Shown here: positions 8,183 to 17,190 of the stretch, in pieces | Position numbering within the stretch: position 1 is the first letter of the stretch | Layout of the letters: each line of letters begins with the position of its first letter | NCBI RefSeq assembly: GCF_000334455.1 | Contig: NZ_BANX01000020.1 | Coordinates: forward strand, 124,001 to 188,000 | DNA from: Gordonia soli NBRC 108243 | GTDB taxonomy: Bacteria > Actinomycetota > Actinomycetes > Mycobacteriales > Mycobacteriaceae | Direction of reading: 5' to 3' | Length of the DNA stretch: 64,000 bases | Notes under the pieces: model-generated | Told to the model about the DNA's origin: nothing | Database searches by the model: none | The model's input: the letters and a program-made list of their open reading frames with translations, nothing else | Made by a program: the position numbers and the translations under genes

Positions 8183-9774
8183 CGTGGACTCCCCTGTCTG
8201 GTGTCCGGCGCCGGAACGGTCACCGTGATCACCGAGCCGTAGCTGTTCTCGGCGGTCAGGGTACCGCCGTGGCGTGCGACCACCTGCGCCACCAGGGCGA
8301 GCCCCAGCCCTCGCCCCGACCGGTCGCCGCCTCCTTTCGTCGACCACCCCCGCTCGAGGGCGCGGGTGAACAGTTCGCGGTCCATTCCTGGGCCACTGTC
8401 GGCCACCACGATCCGCAGCTCGCCAGGATGGCCGACCACGGTCACCTCGACCCAGGGGTCGGTCGGATCGCATGCGTCCATGGCGTTGTCGATCAGATTG
8501 CCCACCACCGTGATCACCTCCCCCGGTGTGAGCCCGTGCGTGGCGGCATCGTTCATCTGCGAGTCCTCGGTGAGGCTCAGCGAGACGCCCCGTTCCACCG
8601 CCTGCGCCGTCTTGCCGAGCAGCAGTGCCACCAGCGTTGGCTCCGACACCGCCTGCGTCATCCGGTCGACCAGATGCTGCGACAGTTCGAGTTCCGTGGT
8701 GGCGAGGCGGACCGCGTCGTCGCCGCGGCCCATCTCCACCAGTCCGACGATGGTGTGCAGGCGATTGGCGGTCTCGTGCGCCTGCGAGCGCAAGGTCTCG
8801 GCGAAGCGCGTCATGGAGTCGAGTTCGCCCATCGCTGCCGAGAGTTCGGTCCGGTCGCGGATGGTCACCACCGCCGACCGCGGCCGGTCCGGCACCGGTG
8901 ATCGGTTGACCACGAGGATGCGGCCGTGCACGGCGTACAGGGTGTCGTCGATCGTGTCCGATCCGTCGGTCACGAACTCGGGAAGCGCGGCGTGGTCGGT
9001 GCGCCGATCGTCGTCGCTCGACCGGTCGGATGCGTCCAGGGCCAACAGGCGACGGGCTTCGTCGTTGATCATCACCGCCCGACCGGCCTCGGTCACGATG
9101 AGCCCCTCGCGGACGGCATGCAGCACGGCGTCGTGGTGTTCGTACATCACCCGTAACTCGTCCGGCGCCAAGCCACCGGTCTGGCGGATCAGACGACGTC
9201 GGAGGAACCAGAGACCCAGCAACGCCGTGCCCAGCGCCGCCGCCGCGATCGCGGCGATGAGCGGCAGCTGTGACCACCATCCATCGGAAAGTGATCGCTG
9301 TGTGATCCCGGCGGCCACCAACCCGACCACGCGACCGTCGGCCGCCCGCACCGGGGCCACCGTCCGGATCGAGGGTCCCAGGGTGCCGGTGTAGGTCTCG
9401 GTGAACACCTGGCCGCGCAACGCGGTGTCGACGTTGCCGATGTAGGGCTTGCCGATGAGAGTCGGGTCGGTGTGGGTGAAGCGAGTGCGGTCCGGCGCCA
9501 TGATCGTGATGAAGGCGATGCCGGTGGTCGCCCGGACCTGCTCGGTCACCGGCTGCAGCACGGCCGCCGGATCGGGCGACGTCACGGCGGCGATGGTGGA
9601 AGGCGCGTCGGCCAGGCTCACCGCCACCGCGGTCACCTCGTTCCTGGCCGCACGATCGCCGTCGACGCGCGCGTCGACGGCCGCGAGCACGCTGCCCGCC
9701 ACCACGATCGCGGCCACCACGGTCAACGCCAGAGCCACCGCCTGGCCGGCCAGCGTGCGCGGCACCGGACGCAT
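8179..9774 (-). CDS. CitA/DcuS-family sensor histidine kinase
   Basis: A 531-residue membrane kinase. TM1 is at about residues 8-32, then an extracytoplasmic Cache-type sensor to ~175 (containing IGKPYIGNVDTALRGQVFTETYTG), TM2 at ~176-196, a PAS domain at ~205-310, a dimerisation helix with the likely phospho-histidine in SQAHETANRLH, and a HATPase_c domain with N box NLIDNAMDAC and G boxes DSGPGMD and GRGLGLAL. This family senses C4-dicarboxylates or citrate outside the cell and phosphorylates a CitB-type regulator. It is first in a two-gene operon, divergent from the C4-dicarboxylate carrier gene, so it probably controls uptake of its own ligand. Confidence 0.92.
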   Translation of the reverse strand: MRPVPRTLAGQAVALALTVVAAIVVAGSVLAAVDARVDGDRAARNEVTAVAVSLADAPSTIAAVTSPDPAAVLQPVTEQVRATTGIAFITIMAPDRTRFTHTDPTLIGKPYIGNVDTALRGQVFTETYTGTLGPSIRTVAPVRAADGRVVGLVAAGITQRSLSDGWWSQLPLIAAIAAAALGTALLGLWFLRRRLIRQTGGLAPDELRVMYEHHDAVLHAVREGLIVTEAGRAVMINDEARRLLALDASDRSSDDDRRTDHAALPEFVTDGSDTIDDTLYAVHGRILVVNRSPVPDRPRSAVVTIRDRTELSAAMGELDSMTRFAETLRSQAHETANRLHTIVGLVEMGRGDDAVRLATTELELSQHLVDRMTQAVSEPTLVALLLGKTAQAVERGVSLSLTEDSQMNDAATHGLTPGEVITVVGNLIDNAMDACDPTDPWVEVTVVGHPGELRIVVADSGPGMDRELFTRALERGWSTKGGGDRSGRGLGLALVAQVVARHGGTLTAENSYGSVITVTVPAPDTRQGSPR

Positions 9775-9816
9775 CCGTGCTCCTCTCCCACGCCTCTGAA
9801 CGAAATGAACTCAACC

Positions 9817-9830
9817 GTGACCCAGGTCAC
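9817..9830. promoter_or_regulatory. CRP/GlxR-like box GTGA-N6-TCAC
   Basis: The perfect 14-bp palindrome GTGACC-CA-GGTCAC matches the GTGA-N6-TCAC core of CRP/GlxR sites (consensus TGTGA-N6-TCACA). It lies between the kinase and dctA starts, where carbon-catabolite control of dicarboxylate uptake would act. The flanking T/A of the full consensus are not both kept. Confidence 0.5.
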
Positions 9831-9887
9831 TAGTGTCGTCCACAATCCCTATCACCGCCTCCATGGCACACGACGAGAGGATGCTCG

Positions 9888-11342
9888 ATGAACTTCCGAC
9901 ATCGGTCCGGCGACGAAACGTCTGCAGACGCGTCGTCGACGGACGGATCGACCGCCGCGACCCCTGATCGCCCGACGCCCGACGGCTCGTCGACCGACGA
10001 CACTCGGAGGCGTCGGGACCGCACGCACTGGCTCTACATCGCGGTCATCGTGGCCGTCGTCGCCGGCGTGATCGTCGGCCTCGTCGCACCCGGCGTCGGC
10101 AAGGATCTCGCCGTGCTCGGCACCATGTTCATCAGCCTGATCAAGATGATGATCGCCCCGGTCATCTTCTGCACGATCGTGCTCGGCATCGGATCGGTCC
10201 GCAAGGCCGCGACCGTCGGCAAGGTGGGTGGCCTCGCCTTCGTCTACTTCTTGGTGATGTCGACGGTCGCCCTCGCGATCGGTCTGGTCGTCGGCAACGT
10301 GATCAAACCCGGTGACGGACTGAACATCACGTCGACTGCCGGTAAGGGCGCCGCGCTCGCCGACGAGGCCCACGAGGCCGGCGGCACACTCGACTTCATC
10401 CAGGGCATCATCCCGACATCGCTGGTGTCAGCGCTGACCGAGGGCAGTGTTCTGCAGGCTCTCTTCGTCGCGCTGCTGGTCGGCTTCGCGATCCAGGCGA
10501 TGGGACGCACGGGAGAGCCGATCCTGACCGCGGTCTCGTACTTTCAGAAGCTGGTCTTCAAGATCCTCGCGATGGTGCTCTGGGTTGCGCCGATCGGTGC
10601 CTTCGGCGCGATCGCGAACGTCGTCGGTCAGACGGGATGGGCTGCGGTCCAACAGTTGCTGACGTTGATGCTGGCCTTCTACCTCACCTGCCTGGTGTTC
10701 GTCTTCGGCGTCCTCGGGGTGCTGCTGCGGACCATCGCCGGCGTCTCGATCTTCCGCCTGGTCCGCTACCTCGCTCGGGAGTACCTGCTGATCTTCGCGA
10801 CGTCGTCGTCGGAGTCCGCGCTGCCCCGCCTCATCGCGAAGATGGAGCACCTGGGCGTGGAGAAGACGACGGTCGGCGTCGTCGTGCCGACGGGCTACTC
10901 GTTCAACCTCGACGGCACCGCCATCTACCTGACGATGGCGTCCATCTTCATCGCCGACGCCATGGGCGACCCGTTGTCGATCCCCGAGCAGATCGGTCTC
11001 CTCGCGTTCATGATCATCGCGTCCAAGGGCGCGGCAGGTGTGAGTGGTGCCGGTCTGGCGACTCTGGCCGGCGGTCTCCAGGCACACCGTCCGGAGATGC
11101 TCGACGGCGTCGGGTTGATCGTGGGCATCGACCGATTCATGTCGGAAGCCCGTGCGGTGACCAACTTCTCGGGCAACGCCGTGGCCACGCTGCTGGTCGG
11201 CTCCTGGACGCACACCGTCGACAACGGTCGTGTCGAGAAGGTCCTCTCGGGTGACGAGCCGTTCAACGAACAGGACATGGTCGACGACTCGGCGGTCGAC
11301 GACCCGGCGACCGTCCGCGATCGCAGCCTCGCGTCGCACTGA
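9888..11342 (+). CDS. dctA: C4-dicarboxylate/proton symporter
   Basis: A 484-residue dicarboxylate/amino acid:cation symporter (DAACS family). After a ~45-residue hydrophilic, Thr/Ser/Asp-rich N terminus come about eight membrane segments with re-entrant loops. The serine-rich motif FATSSSESALP and the substrate-site helix GYSFNLDGTAIYL are both intact. It imports succinate, fumarate or malate with protons or Na+. Its placement across from a CitA/CitB-type two-component system is the classic arrangement for ligand-induced uptake. A long perfect hairpin follows the stop. Confidence 0.93.
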   Translation: MNFRHRSGDETSADASSTDGSTAATPDRPTPDGSSTDDTRRRRDRTHWLYIAVIVAVVAGVIVGLVAPGVGKDLAVLGTMFISLIKMMIAPVIFCTIVLGIGSVRKAATVGKVGGLAFVYFLVMSTVALAIGLVVGNVIKPGDGLNITSTAGKGAALADEAHEAGGTLDFIQGIIPTSLVSALTEGSVLQALFVALLVGFAIQAMGRTGEPILTAVSYFQKLVFKILAMVLWVAPIGAFGAIANVVGQTGWAAVQQLLTLMLAFYLTCLVFVFGVLGVLLRTIAGVSIFRLVRYLAREYLLIFATSSSESALPRLIAKMEHLGVEKTTVGVVVPTGYSFNLDGTAIYLTMASIFIADAMGDPLSIPEQIGLLAFMIIASKGAAGVSGAGLATLAGGLQAHRPEMLDGVGLIVGIDRFMSEARAVTNFSGNAVATLLVGSWTHTVDNGRVEKVLSGDEPFNEQDMVDDSAVDDPATVRDRSLASH

Positions 11343-11353
11343 TCGACCCACAG

Positions 11354-11392
11354 CACGACGCCCGCACACCGAAAGGGTGTGCGGGCGTCGTG
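11354..11392. terminator. 17-bp perfect hairpin after dctA
   Basis: CACGACGCCCGCACACC pairs perfectly with its complement around a GAAAG loop. It sits between dctA and the convergent DUF5130 gene and should stop transcription both ways. Confidence 0.75.
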
Positions 11393-11449
11393 TCGTCGAG
11401 CAGGGAGCGGTCGCTCGAGGGCCGCGGATCGCTCGGATGAGCAGCGGGC

Positions 11450-11989
11450 CTACGTCCGAGCGGCCGCGGTGGAGACCACCCGCAGCGCGGCGATGAGGCC
11501 GTCGATGAGGTCGTCCTGGCGGAAGCTGGTCACCGCGGCGGTCACGCCGAGTTGGGCCACGCGGTCGTTGACGCGGTCGGCCACCGCCGACCCCGAGACG
11601 ACCACGATGTCGCGGGTGTTGGGCGACACCGCGATCAGAGCCGCGTGCGCGGGCTCCGGAGCCTTGGCCAGGATCGCGCGGGCATCGGCGACGGCGTCGG
11701 TGCCGAGCTCACCGATGTAGACCGAGAAGCGGACGAGCGCCTTCTCGCTGGCCTCCTTCAGCGCATCGTCGAGCCCGATGAGCTCTTCGCGCGTGAACGG
11801 CGGCGTCGACGGGGCCTGCTCCGGATACCGTGCAGCCGACACACGGCCACTGTTGGTGATCACGGTGCCGACCGGGAGATCGGCGGGCGCGCTCGCGCGG
11901 CTGGGGGTCACGTTGTGACCGTGGGCCTCCGCGGCGGCGTCGGACTGGGTCACCTCACCACTTGCCACTGGCGGAGCCTCCTTCGACAT
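11450..11989 (-). CDS. DUF5130 family protein
   Basis: A 179-residue protein with an Ala/Glu-rich N terminus and a compact C-terminal domain (~80-175) containing SVYIGELGTDAVADARAILAK and IVVVSGSAVADRVNDR. This resembles TPM-like DUF5130 proteins such as Rv2468c, and the neighbours (pepN side, HNH nuclease side) match that locus. Biochemical function is unknown. If the ATG at 11989 is used, it overlaps the upstream small membrane protein by 35 bases. A GTG at 11953 would instead begin one base after that gene's stop. Either way the two are translationally linked, hinting at a respiratory or membrane-related role (inference). Confidence 0.75.
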   Translation of the reverse strand: MSKEAPPVASGEVTQSDAAAEAHGHNVTPSRASAPADLPVGTVITNSGRVSAARYPEQAPSTPPFTREELIGLDDALKEASEKALVRFSVYIGELGTDAVADARAILAKAPEPAHAALIAVSPNTRDIVVVSGSAVADRVNDRVAQLGVTAAVTSFRQDDLIDGLIAALRVVSTAAART

Positions 11990-12203
11990 CGGTCGGGGCG
12001 AAATGATGCCCGACTGTCATCGGCACGATCTCGGTGGCGCTGAACAGCAGCGGACCCGAGTCCCACTGCTGATCGAGGGTGTAGCGACCCGGCTTCGGGT
12101 ACTTCACGCCCCAGGCGAAGGCCATCGCGACGACACAGGCCACCACGGAGATCACCGTGAGGATCGTGACCGGCACGCCGATGGCGACGATCAGGCTGTC
12201 CAT
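11955..12203 (-). CDS. ctaJ: Small single-span membrane protein, probable CtaJ-type cytochrome aa3 accessory subunit
   Basis: An 82-residue protein with one membrane helix (about residues 4-30), a GVKYPKPGRYTLDQQWDSGPLLFSATE segment and a hydrophilic tail. Size, topology and position next to the DUF5130 gene fit CtaJ, an accessory subunit found in mycobacterial bcc-aa3 supercomplex structures. I rely on memory for that match, so the gene is firm and the function tentative. It would sit in the cytoplasmic membrane. A conserved place far from the other cytochrome oxidase genes is expected for CtaJ. Confidence 0.65.
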   Translation of the reverse strand: MDSLIVAIGVPVTILTVISVVACVVAMAFAWGVKYPKPGRYTLDQQWDSGPLLFSATEIVPMTVGHHFAPTDVEGGSASGKW

Positions 12204-12398
12204 GTCACCCTTTCGATCGGACTGCTACTCAGGCTGCGCGACCGGCCGCAGACGCACTCGGCGACGCTGGTCGTGAGAACAATCTAGCCCACCGACACGC
12301 CCCCGGAGTAGCCGGGACCTACAGCGCGTCGTAGACGCGTAGGAGACGTCGGGACATGCCCGACCCCGGCTCACTGCGGGTCGCGCGAGCGGTCGTGC

Positions 12399-13007
12399 TC
12401 AGGCGGCGTCGATGTACTGGGCCCACGACGGGTCGATCTCCTTGACCGTCGCCAGCAACCGCCAATGCCGCCCCTTGGGAGGACTCAGTTGAGTACGGAG
12501 AGTCCAGCCGAGCTCGCTCAACAGATGGTCGGCCTTGCGATGGTTGCAACTGGCGCAGCATGCGACGCAGTTCTCCCAGCTGTGACCGCCACCGCGACTC
12601 CGCGGGATGACGTGGTCGATGGTCGTCGCCTTGCTGCTGCAATAACCGCAGCGGAACCGGTCGCGGTGCATCAGCGCAGCCCTCGTCATCGGCACGACGG
12701 CCCGGTACGGCACCTTCACGAAGGTCCGCAGACGGATGACGGACGGCACCGGAAGGGTCGTCGTGGCCGAGTGGACCACCGGGACGGCCGCGTCCGCGTG
12801 CACCACGTCGGCCCGTTCGCGGAGGATCAGCACTATCGCCCGACGGATGGAGATGGCGGTCAACGGCTCGTAAGTGGCGTTGAGAAGCAGAACACGGCGG
12901 CGTCCCCACAGGACCGGGGTGCGCCCTCCACCCGCGGCGTCGGCGTGGTCGCGGCGGACACAGGGCAACGAGGTCACCGGTGAGTTCTGCTGTGCACTAC
13001 GCGTCAT
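12399..13007 (-). CDS. HNH endonuclease
   Basis: A 202-residue HNH nuclease. An N-terminal strand (RRVLLLNATYEPLTAISIRRA) typical of this family leads to a zinc-stabilised HNH core: CGYC, then the catalytic TIDHVIPRSRGG, then NCVACCASCNHRK. The start at 13007 has a strong GGGAGG six bases upstream, and the longer frame to 13067 lacks support. The homologue Rv2469c sits in the same place in M. tuberculosis. Its natural DNA target is not known. This is a stand-alone chromosomal type, with no methylase or intron nearby. Confidence 0.88.
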   Translation of the reverse strand: MTRSAQQNSPVTSLPCVRRDHADAAGGGRTPVLWGRRRVLLLNATYEPLTAISIRRAIVLILRERADVVHADAAVPVVHSATTTLPVPSVIRLRTFVKVPYRAVVPMTRAALMHRDRFRCGYCSSKATTIDHVIPRSRGGGHSWENCVACCASCNHRKADHLLSELGWTLRTQLSPPKGRHWRLLATVKEIDPSWAQYIDAA

Positions 13008-13190
13008 ACTGCCTCCCGCTCGCGGCCGGACGAGGTCAAGTGGATCACGGAATGCCACCGATTGCACGACAATTCTCAGTGTCGCCGCAGGTCATTTGTG
13101 TGAACAGCCGGTGGCAGTCCACCACCGCCCGACGTCGACTGCCCTCGGTTGAGACCGACCGGGGATGTCAGGACAATGGAGGTCGTGAGT

Positions 13191-13610
13191 GTGCCCGCCG
13201 GTCCGCAGCCCAACGACCCGACGACGCCGTCGACCTTCTACGACGAGGTCGGCGGTGCGGAGACCTTCCGTCGACTCACCGCTCGGTTCTACGAGGAGGT
13301 CGCCCACGACGAGGTGGTCCGCCCGCTGTATCCCGAGGAGGATCTCGGCCCGGCGGAACGTCGGATGCGGATGTTCCTGGAGCAGTACTGGGGCGGTCCG
13401 CGCACGTACTCCGACGAACGCGGTCACCCACGCCTGCGGATGAGACACAACCCGTTCCGCATCGGCCCACTCGAGCGGGACGCCTGGTTGCGGTGCATGC
13501 ACACGGCGATCGCATCCATCGATGAGCAGACGCTCGACGCACCGCACCGCCGTGCACTCGTGGACTACATGGAGATGGCGGCCCAGTCGATGGTCAACTC
13601 ACCGGTCTGA
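13191..13610 (+). CDS. glbO: Group II truncated haemoglobin (trHbO)
   Basis: A cytosolic oxygen-binding truncated globin. [23 protein letters not shown] is the N-terminal helix region, and [13 protein letters not shown] carries the B/CD-region aromatic pocket residues. [13 protein letters not shown] contains the proximal histidine F8, and [11 protein letters not shown] the conserved Trp G8. The GTG at 13191 is chosen because GGAGG lies 8 bases upstream; ATG 13176 and GTG 13185 are also in frame. About 139 residues result, close to the mycobacterial protein. Roles proposed for the family are oxygen delivery to the membrane and redox protection. Confidence 0.93.
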   Translation: MPAGPQPNDPTTPSTFYDEVGGAETFRRLTARFYEEVAHDEVVRPLYPEEDLGPAERRMRMFLEQYWGGPRTYSDERGHPRLRMRHNPFRIGPLERDAWLRCMHTAIASIDEQTLDAPHRRALVDYMEMAAQSMVNSPV

Positions 13611-13737
13611 ACGACCGTTCGCCGACGCTCGGCCCGCCTCCACAACACCTGTGTCACAAGTGTCCCGCGAACGGCGTGTCGGTATCCGACGCGCCGATGT
13701 GACCTGGATTTCTCGCCGAAAACACAGGTAGGGCACA

Positions 13738-15936
13738 ATGACCACGGTGAGCGACGAGACATCAGATGTTGTCAACGCCGAGCCGGACCCCGACGGCGAT
13801 GACCAGGCAGTTCTCACACCCGCCGGCGGTACCGACGACGCATCGGACACCGCGACGGCCGGGGGCAAGACGCCAGAGGTCACCGCTGCCGACGATGCAC
13901 ACCACACCGCATCCGCCGACGACGCGCCGAATGGACCGGTGGTCGCCGCGGCAGCGGTCGACGAGGCCGGCGACCACAGCGACTCCGACGACAGCGACGC
14001 CCAGGGCGCAGCGGACGAGGTGACCGTCTCCGACGAGGAGGTCGACGTACCGCTGGCCGTCGGCTCCCGCGTCGAGAGCACGCTCCATCCCGCCGACGCT
14101 GACCTGGCCGTCACGGACCCCGACGAGAACGTGGCTGCTGCGGTGGCGACAGAGGCCTCGGGCGGCGAGCCCGGCGCGACCGAGCCGGTCGAGCCTGCAG
14201 CAGCCGACCCGACCGCGGCCGCTGTGTCCGCGGACGAAGCGGACACCGGTGCGGAGGTCGAGGCCGCATCGGTGTCTGCGGACATCCCGGCACCGGCCGA
14301 TGCAGGTCAACTCGACCCCGACGACGACGAGTGGTGGCGGTCGGCGATCTTCTACCAGATCTACCCGCGGTCGTTCTCCGACCTCGACGGCGACGGAGTC
14401 GGCGAACTCGCCGGCGTCATCGACAAACTCGGGTACCTGGAACTGCTCGGCGTGGACGCCCTCTGGCTGAGCCCGATCATGCGCTCGCCGATGGCCGATC
14501 ACGGGTATGACGTCTCCGATCCGCGTGACATCGATCCGCTGTTCGGCGACCTGGCGACCTTCGACACATTGATCGCCGAGGCCCACGAGCGCGAGATCCG
14601 CGTGACGATGGACCTGGTCCCGAACCACACCTCGGACCAGCACGCCTGGTTCCAGGCGGCTCTGGCCGCGGAGCCGGGTAGTCGTGAGCGGGCGCGCTAC
14701 ATCTTCCGCGATGGTCGGGGAGCCGACGGCGCCGAGCCACCCAACAACTGGACCAGCATCTTCGGCGGTCCCGCGTGGACTCGCGTCACCGAGGCCGATG
14801 GTCAGCCCGGCCAGTGGTACCTGCACATCTTCGCCGCCGAGCAGCCCGATCTCGACTGGGAGAACCCCGAGGTCTTCGACGACCTCGCGCGCACGCTGCG
14901 GTTCTGGTTGGACCGTGGCGTCGACGGCTTCCGCATCGACGTCGCCCACGGGATGGCCAAGCCCGAGGGCCTGCCGGACATGAACCTCGAAGGCGTCGGA
15001 CTGCTGGTCAACCGGGACGACGATCCCCGTTTCAACAATCCGGCTGTGCACGAGATCCACCGTCGCATCCGCAAGGTGCTCGACGAGTACCCGGGAGCTG
15101 CGAACGTCGGCGAGATCTGGGTCGAGGACAACACCAGGTTCGCCGAATATGTGCGTGCGGACGAGTTGCACCTGGGATTCAACTTCCGGCTCGCCAAGGC
15201 CGCATTCGAGCCCGAGGCGATCCGCGCCGCCATCGAGAACTCACTGGACGCGGTGATCTCGGTGCACGGAACACCGACGTGGACTCTGTCCAACCACGAC
15301 GTCGAGCGTGAGGTCACCCGCTATTCGGGCGCGGTCAGCTCGGTCGAACCGACCTTCTCTGGCATCGCCGACGACGACTCCCTCGAGATCGGCATCCTGC
15401 GGGCACGGGCGATGCTGCTCGTCGAGTTGGCGCTGCCCGGCGCGGTATTCCTCTACAACGGAGCCGAACTCGGTCTCCCCAACGTCGATCTGCCGGACGA
15501 GGCGCTGCAGGACCCGGTCTGGGAACGCTCGGGGCACACCGAACGCGGACGCGACGGTTGCCGTGTCCCGATCCCGTGGGAGGGCTTCGAGCCGCCGTTC
15601 GGTTTCAGCACCAACCCCGACACCTGGCTGCCGATCCCGCCGTCGTGGACCAGGTTCACGGTCGAGGCACAGTTGGAGGACATCGACTCGACTCTGTCGC
15701 TCTACCGTCAGGCGATCGAATTCCGGTACGAGCGCGACGAGTTCGCGGGCGACACGGTCGAGTGGTACGGCGCCCCCGACGGTTGCCTGGCGTTCCGACG
15801 TTCGGAAGGGCACCTGATCTGCGCCCTCAACACCTCGGACGTATCGGTCGCGCTGCCGCCGGGCGAGGTCCTGCTGACCAGCTACCCGCTGATCGACGGA
15901 CAGCTCGCGCCGAATTCGGCTGCCTGGTTGGTCTGA
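13738..15936 (+). CDS. aglA: GH13 alpha-glucosidase with long acidic N-terminal extension
   Basis: The catalytic part (from residue ~198, WWRSAIFYQIYPRSF) is a complete GH13 alpha-glucosidase. It has DLVPNHTSDQH, the nucleophile region GFRIDVAHG, the acid/base GEIWVED and the third acidic site LSNHD. It hydrolyses alpha-linked glucosides in the cytoplasm. Ahead of it lies a ~195-residue low-complexity stretch rich in Ala, Asp, Glu, Val and Thr without cysteine, predicted disordered, so the protein is 732 residues against about 546 for the M. tuberculosis homologue as I recall it. No signal peptide is visible. The frame and codon use are continuous, but a shorter start cannot be excluded. It follows glbO as in mycobacteria. 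Confidence 0.9.
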   Translation: MTTVSDETSDVVNAEPDPDGDDQAVLTPAGGTDDASDTATAGGKTPEVTAADDAHHTASADDAPNGPVVAAAAVDEAGDHSDSDDSDAQGAADEVTVSDEEVDVPLAVGSRVESTLHPADADLAVTDPDENVAAAVATEASGGEPGATEPVEPAAADPTAAAVSADEADTGAEVEAASVSADIPAPADAGQLDPDDDEWWRSAIFYQIYPRSFSDLDGDGVGELAGVIDKLGYLELLGVDALWLSPIMRSPMADHGYDVSDPRDIDPLFGDLATFDTLIAEAHEREIRVTMDLVPNHTSDQHAWFQAALAAEPGSRERARYIFRDGRGADGAEPPNNWTSIFGGPAWTRVTEADGQPGQWYLHIFAAEQPDLDWENPEVFDDLARTLRFWLDRGVDGFRIDVAHGMAKPEGLPDMNLEGVGLLVNRDDDPRFNNPAVHEIHRRIRKVLDEYPGAANVGEIWVEDNTRFAEYVRADELHLGFNFRLAKAAFEPEAIRAAIENSLDAVISVHGTPTWTLSNHDVEREVTRYSGAVSSVEPTFSGIADDDSLEIGILRARAMLLVELALPGAVFLYNGAELGLPNVDLPDEALQDPVWERSGHTERGRDGCRVPIPWEGFEPPFGFSTNPDTWLPIPPSWTRFTVEAQLEDIDSTLSLYRQAIEFRYERDEFAGDTVEWYGAPDGCLAFRRSEGHLICALNTSDVSVALPPGEVLLTSYPLIDGQLAPNSAAWLV

Positions 15937-15961
15937 TCAGGCCCGCAGAGAGGCGAGGTCG

Positions 15962-16675
15962 TCAGAGCGCGGTCACGTCGAGCGACCGGTGCCGCCGCTG
16001 GTACACCGATCCGTACCGCGCGTCCACGCGAATCCAGGTGGCAGACATCCGGATCCGGACCGGTTCATGTTCGTCGATGCGGTCCAGTGCGGACGTCTCG
16101 GTGATCTCGTGACCGTCGGTGTCGCGGACGAACCCCATCGCCGTCAGCGCGAACAATGAGCGCAACGAGACCTTCGCATGGTCGTCGGCGCCGGTCTCGT
16201 CGGCATCCGGCGCCGCGACGTCCAGGACGCTCTGATCGAGCAGACCGGTCGCCGGACCGTGTCCACTGCCCTCGGTGCGGGCGAGATGCGCTCCCCCACG
16301 CGACAACTCGACGACCGTGCGGGCAGGGACGTCATCGAGGTGGGTGAAGCCGGTCGACGGGGGCAGCGCGCCTCGCCACGCGCTGTCCAGGGAGAATCCG
16401 GGATCCACGATGGAACCCGGTTCGGCGGCCGACAGTCCGCTCCGCAGCGTCGCGGCGTCGCAGACGATGTCGGTCGGCGCGAGTTCGCCGAAGACCGAAC
16501 GTGTCGCGAGCACCTCGAACCCGGTGTGCGACCACACACCGATCAGACCGTCGGGCCGTCGGGCGAGTCGGACCACGGCTGTGTCGTCCAGTCGGAGGGC
16601 CCGAGCGAGAAAAGCGAGCACATCGGCGCGGTCACCGGGGCCGGTGACCACCAGATGTCGGTCGGGAGAAGTCAT
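15962..16675 (-). CDS. Conserved actinobacterial protein of unknown function (Rv2474c-like)
   Basis: About 237 residues, starting MTSPDRHLVVTGPGDRADV at 16675, one base after the stop of the upstream thioesterase gene; the two are surely cotranscribed. I recognise no catalytic motif and no membrane segment. The middle (GFTHLDDVPARTVVELSRGG) and end (RIRMSATWIRVDARYG) look like a soluble alpha/beta protein. Position between aglA and the thioesterase/gdh matches Rv2474c. The longer open frame to 16867 has unlikely composition (Arg/Ser-rich) and is rejected. Confidence 0.75.
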   Translation of the reverse strand: MTSPDRHLVVTGPGDRADVLAFLARALRLDDTAVVRLARRPDGLIGVWSHTGFEVLATRSVFGELAPTDIVCDAATLRSGLSAAEPGSIVDPGFSLDSAWRGALPPSTGFTHLDDVPARTVVELSRGGAHLARTEGSGHGPATGLLDQSVLDVAAPDADETGADDHAKVSLRSLFALTAMGFVRDTDGHEITETSALDRIDEHEPVRIRMSATWIRVDARYGSVYQRRHRSLDVTAL

Positions 16676-16676
16676 C

Positions 16677-17141
16677 TCACCGCCCGGTACCCGACTCCGG
16701 GAGTCGGAACTCCTCCAGGTACCCCTTCTCTTCCGGGGAGAGCCGACGAAGCCGCTGGTTGTCGATGTCGAAGGCCACGAGTTGGGTCGTCGCCACCACC
16801 GACGGTCGCGAGGTCGGGTCGGCGCCCGCCGGCCGGACCTCGTATGCGACGACGAAGTCGACCGCACGGAGTCGCTCCACCCGCATGGTGACCTCGATGG
16901 GGCCCTCGTCGTGACGCACCTGTTCCTGGTACTTCACGTGGAGATCGGCGACCACGCATCCTTCACGCAACGACGCCGTCGGACGGCCGTCGTAGAACAG
17001 CCAGGGAATCCGGGCCTCCTCGAGGAGGGTCACCATCCGCGCATGGTTGATGTGGGCGAACACATCCATGTCCGACCACCGCACGGGCACCTTCACCAGG
17101 TAGCCACGTTCGGTCCGGACGCCCTCGTCCTCGTTCAGCAT
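16677..17141 (-). CDS. Acyl-CoA thioesterase, 4HBT hotdog fold
   Basis: A 154-residue hotdog protein. VPVRWSDMDVFAHINHARMVTLLEEAR is the 4-hydroxybenzoyl-CoA thioesterase/YbgC signature, with the catalytic aspartate in SDMDVFAHIN. HVKYQEQVRHDEGPIEV and FVVAYEVRP form the following strands. It should hydrolyse acyl-CoA or aryl-CoA thioesters in the cytosol; the chain length is not readable. It is the Rv2475c equivalent, first gene of a two-gene operon, downstream of gdh in the same direction with a 49-base gap. Confidence 0.87.
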   Translation of the reverse strand: MLNEDEGVRTERGYLVKVPVRWSDMDVFAHINHARMVTLLEEARIPWLFYDGRPTASLREGCVVADLHVKYQEQVRHDEGPIEVTMRVERLRAVDFVVAYEVRPAGADPTSRPSVVATTQLVAFDIDNQRLRRLSPEEKGYLEEFRLPESGTGR

Positions 17142-17190
17142 TCGTTCCCCTCACCGTTGCGGGCGCATCGCCGGGTGTCCCCCCGACAGG

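Noticed and set aside
13762-15171. 469-codon minus-strand open frame opposite aglA
   Set aside because: It mirrors the biased composition of the aglA N-terminal extension and catalytic domain; no motifs.
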